The notes below the pieces were generated by a model. It saw nothing but the letters and a program-made list of their open reading frames with translations. It was not told the DNA's origin and searched no databases. This document shows positions 8,222 to 16,143 of a stretch of 64,000 bases of DNA, in pieces (position 1 is the first letter of the stretch; each line of letters opens with the position of its first letter). The stretch comes from Salinirubrum litoreum (lineage in GTDB: Archaea; Halobacteriota; Halobacteria; Halobacteriales; Haloferacaceae), in the NCBI RefSeq assembly GCF_020567425.1, contig NZ_JAJCVJ010000001.1:124001-188000 (forward strand), given 5' to 3'. The position numbers were made by a program, and so were the translations under genes.

Positions 8222-9649
8222 TCAGCGGTTCAGCGTGTGGATCGCCTGCCCCATCGCGTTCTCGGCGGCCTCCATCACCGCCTCCGCGAGTGTCGGGTGC
8301 GTGTGGATGGTCGATGCCACGTCTTCGAGTGTCGCGCCCATCTCGATCGCCAGCGCGATCTCGGCGATCAGTTCGGACGCCTCTGGACCGACGATCTGTG
8401 CGCCCAGGACGAAGCCGGACGGCTCGTCGGCGACGATCCGGACGAACCCCTCGGCGTGGTTCGTCGTCAGCGCCCGGCCACTCGCGCGGAACGGCATCTG
8501 GCCGACCGTCGGCTCGAAGCCGGCTTCCTCGGCCTCCGATTCGGTCATACCAACCGTGCCGATCTCCGGATCGGTGAACACCGCCGCCGGAATCGCCTGG
8601 TAGTCCAGCGCGGCCGGTTCGCCGGCGATCACCTCCGCGGCGACGATACCCTCCTTCGAGGCGGTGTGAGCGAGCATCGGTTCGCCCGCCACGTCGCCGA
8701 CCGCGAAGATGTGGTCCTGCTCGGTGCGAGCGCGGTCGTCCGTGTCGATGAATCCCTGCTCGGTCGTCTCGATGCCGGCCGCGTCCAGATCCAGCGTGTC
8801 CGTGACTGGCTGGCGACCGACCGCGACCAGCACCTCGTCTGCCGGGTAGGTCGACTCCTCGCCGTCCTCGGTCTCGGTGGTGACGACGACGCCGCCATCC
8901 GGACCGTTCTGCCACTCGGAGGCACCCTCGCCGAAGTGGAAGTCGATTCCGAGTTCCTCGGCGCGCTTGCGCACGATTCGGGCCACGTCGTCCTCGTAGC
9001 CCGGCAGCACGTCGTCCAGCATCTCGACGACCGTCACGTCAGACCCGAGTTTGGCGTACGTCGTCGAGAGTTCCATCCCGATGTAACCGGCGCCCACGAC
9101 GAGCAGGCGGTCGGGAACCGAGTCCATCGCCAGCAGTTCCCGCGAGTCGTGGATCGGGTCGTCGGCGAACTCGAAGCCCGGAATCTGGATCGGGCGCGAT
9201 CCGGTCGAGACGATGCAGTGCTCGAACTCGATGGACTCGGAGCCCTGGCCCTCGCCGCCGTGGGCGACCCGGACCTTGTGCTCGTCGGCGAATCTCGCCT
9301 CGCCTTCGACGAGGTTGACGCCGTTCGCCTTGCAGAGCTTCTCGACGCCGCCCGTCAGTTGATCGACGACGCCGTCCTTCCAGTCGACCATCGCCGAGAG
9401 GTCCACGGCGGGGTCGGCGTGGATCCCCATCTCCTCGGCGTGGCCCGCCTCGTGGGCGAGGTTCGCGCCGGTGATGAGCGCCTTCGAGGGGATACAGCCG
9501 TAGTTCAGGCAGGTGCCCCCGTAGGCGTCCTTCTCGACCAGCGTCGTGTCGAGTCCCTTCTGTGCGGCGCGGATGGCGGCGACGTAGCCGCCCGGTCCCG
9601 CCCCGACGACCAGTACGTCAGTTCCGGTTGCGATGTCTCCGACGACCAT
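8222..9649 (-). CDS. lpdA: dihydrolipoyl dehydrogenase (E3)
   Basis: 475 residues, the flavoprotein that reoxidises dihydrolipoyl groups of the E2 core with NAD+. Visible features are the N-terminal FAD-binding VLVVGAGPGGYVAAI, the redox-active disulfide C47/C52 in GGTCLNYGCIPSK, the NAD-binding VVGAGYIGMELSTTYAKLG, the FAVGDVAGEPMLAHTASKEG FAD motif and the C-terminal HTHPTLAEA His-Glu pair. It is the last gene of the four-gene operon; its ATG overlaps the E2 stop codon by one base (TAATG), so it is translationally coupled. Confidence 0.95.
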   Translation of the reverse strand: MVVGDIATGTDVLVVGAGPGGYVAAIRAAQKGLDTTLVEKDAYGGTCLNYGCIPSKALITGANLAHEAGHAEEMGIHADPAVDLSAMVDWKDGVVDQLTGGVEKLCKANGVNLVEGEARFADEHKVRVAHGGEGQGSESIEFEHCIVSTGSRPIQIPGFEFADDPIHDSRELLAMDSVPDRLLVVGAGYIGMELSTTYAKLGSDVTVVEMLDDVLPGYEDDVARIVRKRAEELGIDFHFGEGASEWQNGPDGGVVVTTETEDGEESTYPADEVLVAVGRQPVTDTLDLDAAGIETTEQGFIDTDDRARTEQDHIFAVGDVAGEPMLAHTASKEGIVAAEVIAGEPAALDYQAIPAAVFTDPEIGTVGMTESEAEEAGFEPTVGQMPFRASGRALTTNHAEGFVRIVADEPSGFVLGAQIVGPEASELIAEIALAIEMGATLEDVASTIHTHPTLAEAVMEAAENAMGQAIHTLNR

Positions 9650-11301
9650 TATTCGAGCAGTAGCAGCTTCGGGTTCTGCAGTAGTTCCATCACTCGGTTC
9701 GTGAACCGACCGGCGACCGCCCCGTCGATGACTCGGTGGTCGATGGACAGCGAGAGGGGCAGCGTGTACGCCGCCGTCACCTCGCCGTCCTGCACGACCG
9801 GGCGCTGTTCGATAGCACCGAGACCCAGAATCGCGGTCTCGGGGTAGTTGATGATCGGCGTGGCGTACTCGCCGCCGATAGCGCCGAAGTTCGTGACCGA
9901 GAACGTCCCGCCCTGCATCTCCTCGCGCGTCACCTTCCTGTCACGCGCTCGCGAGGCCAGATCGTCGATCTCGCGGGCCAACTCGAAGACGGACTTCTCG
10001 TCGACGTTCCTCACGACCGGCACCATCAGGCCGGCGTCGGTCGCCACCGCGATGCCGACGTTGTAGTACTGCTTCAGCAGGATCTCGGCGTCGTCGGGGT
10101 CGGACTCGTCTAACGTCGCGTTGAGTTCCGGGTACTCCTTCAGCGCGGTGACGATGGCCTTCAGCACGAAGGGCATGTAGGTCAATTTCACGTCGCGCTC
10201 GCTCGCCAGTTCCTTCGTCTCGGCGCGGAACTCCACGAGGTCGTCGATGACGACGGTGTCGTGGTGGGTGACGTGCGGCGCGGTGTACTTCGACTGCTCC
10301 ATCTGCTTGCCGATGGTCCGCCGGACGCCCCGGTAGGGGACGCGCTCGACCGGCCCCTCGGCGGTCATCTCCGGGGCTTCGGCCCCACTCTCGGCGGACG
10401 CGGCACCACCCGCCTCGGCGTCGGCAGACACCCCGCTCGCGTCGGTCGTCGCAGACGCCGCCTCGACTTCGGCCTGCCGTGCCTGTCGCTGGGCCTCGGC
10501 GTACTCCCGCACCGCCTCGGCGGTGACGAACCCCTCGCCGTCACGCTGTTCGGTCGCGGGCACCGCGTTCAGATCGACACCCTCCTCCTCGGCGACTCGG
10601 CGCGTGGCGGGCGCGGCCAGCGTCCGGTCGCGGGCGGCCGACTCCACGGTCGTCGCGGTCTCCCCGTCCGTCGTCCGCTTCGAGACCGACGACTCGCCGT
10701 CGCCGACCGAGACGCTCCGGGGTTCCGGTGCGTCGTCGGCCGTCTCCGCCGTGTCCGATTCGTCAGCCTCGGCCGCAGTGCGCACGTCGCCTTCGGTGAT
10801 CCGACCGCTCGGGCCGGAACCATCGACCGACGCGATGTCCACGCCCAGTTCGCGGGCGAGTCGCCTGACGTTCGGCGGCGCGAAGACGCGACCCGAGGGG
10901 GTCTCGGCTTCGTCGTCCCCGGACTCGGCTTCAGCACCCGCCTCCGCACCCGCAGGCTCCGCCTCGGCGGCTGTCGCCGCCTCGTCGTCGCCTGCCGGTT
11001 CGGCGGTCGCGTCTGCGGCCGTGGCGGTCTCCTCGGTCTCGCTCTCCTCGTCGTCCTCGCCGGGCACGTCGAAGGTGATGATCACGTCGCCGACCGGGAC
11101 CATCTGGCCCTCCTCGGCGAGCAGTTCTTTCACCGTGCCGTTGTACGGCGACGGCACCTCGACCAGCGCCTTGTCGGTCTCGACTTCCGCCACCGGCATG
11201 TCCTCGGTCACCGTGTCGCCGACCTCGACGAGCCAGTTGACCAGTTCGCCCTCCGCGACGCCCTCGCCCACGTCGGGCAGTTTGAACTCCTTCGTTCCCA
11301 T
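9649..11301 (-). CDS. 2-oxoacid dehydrogenase dihydrolipoyl acyltransferase (E2)
   Basis: 550 residues. Layout: lipoyl domain 1-80 with the lipoylated lysine K44 in ETDKALVEV; an Ala/Glu/Asp-rich linker; a peripheral-subunit-binding domain about 138-176 (VFAPPNVRRLARELGVDI); a second peripheral-subunit-binding domain about 227-269 (LAAPATRRVAEEEGVDL, then VTAEAVREYA); another flexible linker; and the acyltransferase core to the end, with the catalytic SIDHRVIDGAVAG. Two binding domains in one E2 chain is less common than one. The acyl substrate is not settled: haloarchaeal complexes of this type have been hard to assign, with pyruvate or branched-chain 2-oxoacids as candidates. It lies three bases after the E1-beta stop. 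Confidence 0.93.
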   Translation of the reverse strand: MGTKEFKLPDVGEGVAEGELVNWLVEVGDTVTEDMPVAEVETDKALVEVPSPYNGTVKELLAEEGQMVPVGDVIITFDVPGEDDEESETEETATAADATAEPAGDDEAATAAEAEPAGAEAGAEAESGDDEAETPSGRVFAPPNVRRLARELGVDIASVDGSGPSGRITEGDVRTAAEADESDTAETADDAPEPRSVSVGDGESSVSKRTTDGETATTVESAARDRTLAAPATRRVAEEEGVDLNAVPATEQRDGEGFVTAEAVREYAEAQRQARQAEVEAASATTDASGVSADAEAGGAASAESGAEAPEMTAEGPVERVPYRGVRRTIGKQMEQSKYTAPHVTHHDTVVIDDLVEFRAETKELASERDVKLTYMPFVLKAIVTALKEYPELNATLDESDPDDAEILLKQYYNVGIAVATDAGLMVPVVRNVDEKSVFELAREIDDLASRARDRKVTREEMQGGTFSVTNFGAIGGEYATPIINYPETAILGLGAIEQRPVVQDGEVTAAYTLPLSLSIDHRVIDGAVAGRFTNRVMELLQNPKLLLLE

Positions 11302-11304
11302 CGG

Positions 11305-12300
11305 TCAGAACTCCACTGTCTCTCGGATACCTTCTTCGACGCGCGTCGGCGACGGGAGGTAGTAGTCCTCCAGCGCGTACAGCGGGAACGGCACGTCGAA
11401 GCCCGTGATCCGCTTGACGGGCGCTTCCTGGTACAACAGCGCTTCCTCCTGCAGCATGGCGGTGATCTCGCCGCCGATCCCGCCCTTCTTCGGCGCTTCG
11501 TGGACGACCGCCGCACGACCGGTCTTCTCGAACGACTCGACGATGGTCTCCTTGTCGATCGGCGAGATGGTCCGGAGGTCGATCACCTCACACTCGACGC
11601 CCTCCTCGGCGAGATTCTCGGCGGCCTCCATCGTCGGGCGAGTCATCGCTCCCCACGTGACGACGGTGACGTCCTCGCCTTCGCGGCGGACTGCGGCCTC
11701 GCCGATGGGCACCTCGTAGTCGTCTTCCGGAACGTCGCCCCGGAAGGCGCGGTAGATCAGCTTCGGTTCGAGGAAGATGACCGGATCCGGATCGCGGATC
11801 GCCGAGATCAGCAGTCCCTTCGTGTCGTACGGCGTCGAGGGGATGACGACCTTCAGGCCCGGTTCGTGGGCGTAGAACGCCTCCTTCGACTCGGAGTGGT
11901 GTTCCGGTGCGCGGATGCCACCGCCGTAGGGCGCGCGGATCACCATCGGGCACGTGAACCGGCCGCGACTGCGGGTCCGCAGGCGACCGACGTGGCTGAC
12001 GATCTGGTCGAAGGCGGGGTACATGAACCCCGAGAACTGGATCTCGGGGACCGGCTTCAGGCCGTAGGCGGCCATGCCGACCGAACAGCCGACGATACCG
12101 GACTCCGCCAGCGGCGTGTCGATGACGCGGTCCTCGCCGAACTCGTCGTAGAGTCCCTCGGTCGCGCGGAAGACGCCGCCGTTCTTGCCGACGTCCTCCC
12201 CGAGGACGATGACTTCGTCGTCGTTGTGCATCTCGGTGTAGAGACCGTCTCTGACCGACTGTACCAGCGTCAGGTTCTGTGTCTGTTGTGCGTCTGCCAT
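11305..12300 (-). CDS. 2-oxoacid dehydrogenase E1 component, beta subunit
   Basis: 331 residues, starting MADAQQTQNLTLVQSVRDG. It forms the thiamine-diphosphate-dependent decarboxylase with the alpha subunit encoded just upstream. Typical blocks are VIVLGEDVGKNGGVFRATEG, DTPLAESGIVG, PVPEIQFSGFMYPAFDQI and the C-terminal VKRITGFDVPFPLY. Start chosen at the ATG two bases after the E1-alpha stop; the open frame upstream of it only shadows the alpha gene. The order alpha-beta-E2-E3 with almost no spacing means one transcript. Confidence 0.94.
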   Translation of the reverse strand: MADAQQTQNLTLVQSVRDGLYTEMHNDDEVIVLGEDVGKNGGVFRATEGLYDEFGEDRVIDTPLAESGIVGCSVGMAAYGLKPVPEIQFSGFMYPAFDQIVSHVGRLRTRSRGRFTCPMVIRAPYGGGIRAPEHHSESKEAFYAHEPGLKVVIPSTPYDTKGLLISAIRDPDPVIFLEPKLIYRAFRGDVPEDDYEVPIGEAAVRREGEDVTVVTWGAMTRPTMEAAENLAEEGVECEVIDLRTISPIDKETIVESFEKTGRAAVVHEAPKKGGIGGEITAMLQEEALLYQEAPVKRITGFDVPFPLYALEDYYLPSPTRVEEGIRETVEF

Positions 12301-12302
12301 AC

Positions 12303-13406
12303 TCAGTCCTCCAGAAAGGCGCTGTCGCCGTGTCGCTCGCGGAGCGCCGCGAACTCCTCGTACTGTTCGCGCAGGTGCGGGGGGAGCTCCGCGAAGGTGT
12401 GTTCGAACATCTCTTCGGGTTCCGGTCGCGGCACCGACTCGGCCGCCTCGATGGCGTCGGCGACCTCCGCCTCGACCGACGCCTGGATCTCCTCGACACG
12501 CTCGTCGTCGAGGATCTCGCGGTCCCGCAGGTACGACTCCAGTCGGGGGATCGGGTCCTTCTGCTTCCAGCGTTCGACCTCGTCGTCGTCCCGGTAGACG
12601 GTCGGGTCGTCGGCGGTCGTGTGCGCGCCGAAGCGGTACTGCACCGCCTCGATCAGCGTCGGTCGCAACTCGCCCTCGTCGGGGTTCTTCGCCTTCTCGA
12701 CGGCCTCGCGGGTCACTTTGTAGACGGCGAGCGGGTCCATCCCGTCGACTTGCACGCCCTCGAAGCCGTAGGCGACCGCCTTCTGTGCGAGGGTCTCGCT
12801 CGCGGTCTGTCGCTCGCGGGGGACCGAGATGGCCCACTGGTTGTTGTTACAGAAGAAGACGGCCGGCGCGTCGAAGACGCCGGCGAAGTTGAGTCCCTCG
12901 TGGAAGTCGCCCTCCGAGGTGGCACCGTCGCCGAAGTAGGTCAGGAAGGCCTTCTCGTCGCCCTTCAGTCGGGAGGCCCACGCCGCGCCCGTCGCGTGGA
13001 GAATCTGGGTTGCGATGGGCACGGCGACCGGGAAGACGTTCACGTCCTCGGCGACCTTGTTGCCGTCCTCGTGGCCCATCCAGTAGAGGAGGGTCTGTTT
13101 CAGGGGGAGGCCGCGAACCACGGCGGCACCGTGTTCGCGGTAACTCGGGAACAGCCAGTCCTCGTCGTCCAGCGCGTGGGCGCTCCCGATCTGGGCACCC
13201 TCCTGTCCGGACAGCGGCGGGTAGGTGCCCATCCGCCCCTGTCGCTGGAGGCTGACGGCCCGCTTGTCGAAGTGGCGGGCCAACCGCATCTGTCGGTACA
13301 TCTCGACCAGTTTCTCCTCGGAGAGGTCCGGTTCCTCGCCGACGACGTTGCCGTCCTCGTCGAGCACCTGTACCTGCTCCAGAGGGTCACGCTCTAGCGT
13401 ACTCAC
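12303..13406 (-). CDS. 2-oxoacid dehydrogenase E1 component, alpha subunit
   Basis: About 367 residues from the GTG giving MSTLERDPLEQVQVLD; a GTG four codons earlier (13418) is possible. The thiamine-diphosphate motif GDGATSEGDFHEG ... CNNNQWAIS is present, followed by the phosphorylation-loop-like RFGAHTTADDP. It catalyses the first, decarboxylating step. First gene of the operon; its AT-rich promoter region lies at about 13449-13478. A shorter paralogue without partner genes is at 54100-55149. Confidence 0.93.
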   Translation of the reverse strand: MSTLERDPLEQVQVLDEDGNVVGEEPDLSEEKLVEMYRQMRLARHFDKRAVSLQRQGRMGTYPPLSGQEGAQIGSAHALDDEDWLFPSYREHGAAVVRGLPLKQTLLYWMGHEDGNKVAEDVNVFPVAVPIATQILHATGAAWASRLKGDEKAFLTYFGDGATSEGDFHEGLNFAGVFDAPAVFFCNNNQWAISVPRERQTASETLAQKAVAYGFEGVQVDGMDPLAVYKVTREAVEKAKNPDEGELRPTLIEAVQYRFGAHTTADDPTVYRDDDEVERWKQKDPIPRLESYLRDREILDDERVEEIQASVEAEVADAIEAAESVPRPEPEEMFEHTFAELPPHLREQYEEFAALRERHGDSAFLED

Positions 13407-13737
13407 GGTCGTACCCACCTACACATACGCGAAGCGTCTCGGTCGCACGGTATATGATTTTCGTAAATAGTTTACTATAGTCGGGATTCTTGCCAGCGCG
13501 GGTACGAATCTGTCCACCTGTCCGGGAGAAAATTTGGAACTCTCGATTCCTCACGGTCTATGCGGAACGAATCGTGAGTGTCCCGTGCGTTTCCGACCAG
13601 AAGTAGACGATTGGGACGCCAAGAACAGTGTAGGGCGCTACCGAGACACACGCTTCGTCGGCGATCGCAGCCACGCGCCATCACTCACAACCGACCAGCG
13701 TCGAGAGTCGCACCCACACGTCGTCGCCGGACCGCTC
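13407..13737. other. 331-bp gap holding the operon promoter; no gene seen
   Basis: The stretch between the E1-alpha start and the pcm 3' end has no convincing coding frame. Its left part is AT-rich and on the minus strand contains TATA-like CATATACC (about 13449-13456) and a 5-2-5 inverted repeat ATAGTTTACTAT (13467-13478), which may be a regulator site for the dehydrogenase operon. A 70-codon minus-strand frame at 13475-13684 lacks any protein-like pattern and I do not call it. Confidence 0.5.
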
Positions 13738-14364
13738 TCACTCCCGCATCGGCACGAACCGCACCGCGCCGTGAGTCTCGCGTTCGAGCGAGCCGTCTGC
13801 GAGTCGCCGAACGCGAACCAACGTCTGGCGACCGGTCCCGACCGGACCGACGACCACGCCGCCGGGGCGGACCTGCTTGATCACGGCGTCGGGCAACTCG
13901 GCGGGCGCGCATGTGAGGTACGCACAGTCGTAGGGCGCGTGCTCGGGCCAGCCCTCGTGGCCGTCGCCGACGCGGACCTGCACGTCGTACGCGAGGTCGG
14001 CGAACCGTTCGCGGGCCGACTCGGCGAGCGTCGGCTCGAACTCGACGCTGTACACCGTACTGGGTGCGACGACCTCGCCGGTCACGGCGGCGTGGTAGCC
14101 ACACCCGGTGCCGATCTCCAGCACGCGGTCGCCGGGCGAGAGGGCGAGGAGGTCGGTCATCTTCGCCACCATGTGCGGCGCGGAGATGGTCTGACCCGCG
14201 CCGATCCGGAGGGGGCGGTCCTCGTAGGCCGACTCGCGGGACTCTAGCGGGACGAACTCGTGGCGCGGAACGGCTCGAAGGGCGTCGGCGGTCGAGTCGC
14301 GGCCGATCACGCCACGCTGGCGGAGTCGGCGAACCATCGCGTCGCGGTCGTCGGCGCGGGACAT
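13738..14364 (-). CDS. pcm: protein-L-isoaspartate O-methyltransferase
   Basis: 208 residues. It methylates isoaspartyl residues in aged proteins so they can be repaired. The protein has the family block HEFVPLESRESAYEDRPLRI, the GAGQTISAPHMVAKM segment that contacts the substrate, and the SAM-binding motif VLEIGTGCGYHAAV. Length is normal for the family. It lies 36 bp after the zinc-finger gene on the same strand, a likely operon. Confidence 0.94.
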   Translation of the reverse strand: MSRADDRDAMVRRLRQRGVIGRDSTADALRAVPRHEFVPLESRESAYEDRPLRIGAGQTISAPHMVAKMTDLLALSPGDRVLEIGTGCGYHAAVTGEVVAPSTVYSVEFEPTLAESARERFADLAYDVQVRVGDGHEGWPEHAPYDCAYLTCAPAELPDAVIKQVRPGGVVVGPVGTGRQTLVRVRRLADGSLERETHGAVRFVPMRE

Positions 14365-14400
14365 GGCGGTGGGTGGCTCCGCTCGGTCAGGCGCTCGCAG

Positions 14401-15051
14401 TCACCACGCGGACCACGCGGTCGTGGTCTCGTCGCGGGCGTAGACGCGTTTCACGTCCTTCGCGTGGACCACGTCGCCCTCGAAGTCGAGTTTGTCGTGC
14501 TCGTAGCCGACCGCGTCCTGTCGGACTGCGATGCCCTCGATGGTGAACTTCTCGTCGCCGAACTCCTCGGTCTCGCCGACGGTGAACTCGTAGTCGCCCG
14601 GTACCTGCAACTTGACGCTCTTGGAGTCGTCGCGCCGGCCGTCGTTCGGGTGGACCGTGACGTTGACCGAGACGTTGTCGACCGCGCGGGTCCAGACCGT
14701 CTCGGCGTCCTCGACGAGCGCCTCGTCGACGCGCCGGTCGCCGCCCACGTCGATGGACGTGATCCGGGCGAGCATGATCGCCTCCTCGGTGTCGACGATG
14801 AACTCCTCGCCGACCGCGATCTGCTCCTCGGCCGGGGCATCGACCGTGGCGGGGAACGACTCGCCGTCCTGGGAGACGACCACGTCGAGTGGGACCTCGC
14901 GTTCGCGTTCGATACTGATCTTGTGGACGTGACTGCACTCGGTACACCGGACGGTCGCCTGTCCGCCGGGTTTCAGCACCTCGTGGACGGTCTCGGCCTC
15001 GGGACTGCAGGAGGGACAGACGGCCGCGACGCGCTCGTGTTGCTCGCTCAT
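14401..15051 (-). CDS. HVO_0476-family zinc-finger protein
   Basis: 216 residues. The N-terminus holds a four-cysteine zinc-binding site, CPSC at residues 12-15 and CTEC about 36-39, followed by a beta-rich body (PLDVVVSQDGESF, VGEEFIVDTEEAIMLARITS, VNVTVHPNDGRR) that ends in FEGDVVHAKDVKRVYARDE. I recognise it as the haloarchaeal HVO_0476-type family from its overall pattern; the function is unknown. It precedes pcm. The 1.1 kb upstream of it is non-coding and repeat-filled. Confidence 0.8.
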   Translation of the reverse strand: MSEQHERVAAVCPSCSPEAETVHEVLKPGGQATVRCTECSHVHKISIEREREVPLDVVVSQDGESFPATVDAPAEEQIAVGEEFIVDTEEAIMLARITSIDVGGDRRVDEALVEDAETVWTRAVDNVSVNVTVHPNDGRRDDSKSVKLQVPGDYEFTVGETEEFGDEKFTIEGIAVRQDAVGYEHDKLDFEGDVVHAKDVKRVYARDETTTAWSAW

Positions 15052-15183
15052 ACGCCCTCCTACTCGCCCCGGCGGTAAAAGCCGTCGGAGTCGGTCTCGG
15101 CGTGTGTACTGGTCGAATGTTGTCGGATGCGTGTTCGGTTTCGGGTGGTGGTTTTGTGGAGTGATCGGTGCGAGAGTTCTGTT

Positions 15184-15420
15184 CGGGGCGCGCTACAATC
15201 GCAACTGTGACAGCAACAGCATCCGCGACAGCAACGCTACGATTGCTAGCGCACCGACGAAACGACCGCGACAGCACAGCACCGCGACCGCGACAGCAAC
15301 CGCACCGCTACTCGTGCTAGCGCACGGAACCGCGATAGCGACAGCAACCGCGACAGCAGACAGCACCAGCACCGCTACTCGTCGTAGCGCGAGGAACCGC
15401 ACCCGCGACAGCACCGCACC
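15184..15420. repeat. CGACAGCAAC-rich low-complexity tract with three related hairpins
   Basis: About 235 bp made largely of GCGACAGCAACCGCGACAGC-like text. Within it three related stem-loops recur about 70 bp apart: CGCTACGATTGCTAGCG (from 15235), CGCTACTCGTGCTAGCG (from 15306) and CGCTACTCGTCGTAGCG (from 15373), each with CGCTA pairing with TAGCG. No coding pattern is visible. Confidence 0.7.
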
Positions 15421-15733
15421 TCGAACCTCCCCAGCCTCGGCAGACGCTCTCGGCACCGCCCGCGTCTGCCTCCCTCGCACGCGTTCCTCGCGCGCGCCGA
15501 CCGCACCTGCCTGACCGGAAATTCGACTCCCGTCACACGCACCAGTCGAACGGGCTGGCGCGACCTCCGTGTCGCGCACTTCGGCGGCGTGTAGCCGCCT
15601 CAGGCGAGCCGACGGTCGCAGGGAGGCGCTCACGCTGAAATCGACTGGTCCACCGAGAGTTGCGTGATGGGTCGCAGAGTTCGGGTGGAACTGAAAGGGG
15701 CCGGCGGTCTCGTGAGGGAACCGAACGAGACGT

Positions 15734-15885
15734 TGGAGAGCTTTGCTCTCCAGTACTCTCGACCCTGCCCCGGCGCCGGTAGCACCGCAAAGAGGCGAGC
15801 GAGCTTGCTCGCTCGCCGACTGAGAAGCGTGGTTCGAGAGACGCCGTGGCGTCTCTCGTCATCACGAGAGAGCTTCGCTCTCTCG
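15734..15885. repeat. four perfect hairpins in copy A
   Basis: Stems: TGGAGAGC/GCTCTCCA at 15734-15752; GGCGAGCGAGC pairing with GCTCGCTCGCC at 15794-15817; CGAGAGACGCC with GGCGTCTCTCG at 15835-15858; CGAGAGAGC with GCTCTCTCG at 15865-15885. Loops are two to four bases. The last two, with their flanks, are nearly identical to hairpins at 58464-58515 on the other strand. Confidence 0.85.
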
Positions 15886-15917
15886 AACGACACCAAGTCG
15901 CGGCAGGTCGAGAGCGC

Positions 15918-16133
15918 GGGGGCTTTCACCTCTCGTCGTCCGCGACTCACTCGCCAGAAACCGCGTCTCGCGGGGGCTTTCACCTCTTGTCGTCCGCAAC
16001 TCACTCGACCACAGAGACAACGTTCGAGAGCTTTCACCCCTCGTTGTCTGCGACTAATTCAGCAAAGACCACATCGTGTAGGGGCTTTCACCTCTCGTTC
16101 TCTCCAACCGATTCGACAGAGTCCCCACCATCG
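15918..16133 (+). repeat. four 54-bp tandem repeats
   Basis: The word CTTTCACC occurs at 15923, 15977, 16031 and 16085, exactly 54 bp apart. In each unit about 36 bp are conserved (GGGGGCTTTCACCTCTCGTC, then a CGCGACTCACTCG-like part) and about 18 bp vary. The array ends ten bases before the stop codon of the PAC2 gene. It is not a CRISPR array: the variable part is too short and the repeats are themselves diverged. Confidence 0.85.
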
Positions 16134-16143
16134 TGGCCCGAGT

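Larger units (their letters stand above)
15534..16133 (+). repeat. composite dispersed element, copy A
   Basis: A non-coding stretch that shares boxes, in the same order, with 58405-58876 read on the other strand. Parts: box 1 at 15534-15657, bounded by the inverted repeat ACCAGTCGA (15541) and TCGACTGGT (15641) and containing GGGCTGGCGCG; box 2 at 15665-15716 with GGTGGAACTGAAAGGGGCCG; hairpins 15734-15885; and box 3, GGGGGCTTTCACCTCTCGT, repeated four times from 15918. It fills most of the gap between the zinc-finger gene (5' side) and the 3' end of the PAC2 gene. No protein is predicted. Function unknown. Confidence 0.75.

Noticed and set aside
13475-13684. 70-codon minus-strand gene
   Set aside because: Basic, Arg/Cys/Trp-rich composition unlike neighbours, no motif, and it sits in the AT-rich promoter region of the dehydrogenase operon.
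15665-15716. Degenerate CRISPR repeat in box 2
   Set aside because: GGTGGAACTGAAAGG faintly recalls the end of haloarchaeal CRISPR repeats (GTGGGATTGAAGC), but it occurs singly with no spacers, and the similarity is only a few bases.
15918-16133. CRISPR array
   Set aside because: Spacing is regular, but the variable part is only about 18 bp and the repeats themselves drift. No cas genes are nearby. Haloarchaeal CRISPR repeats are about 30 bp with 34-40 bp spacers.
15184-16143. Remnant of an insertion sequence
   Set aside because: No transposase-like peptide in any frame and no target duplication could be identified at the edges of the shared element. A non-autonomous mobile origin remains possible but unsupported.
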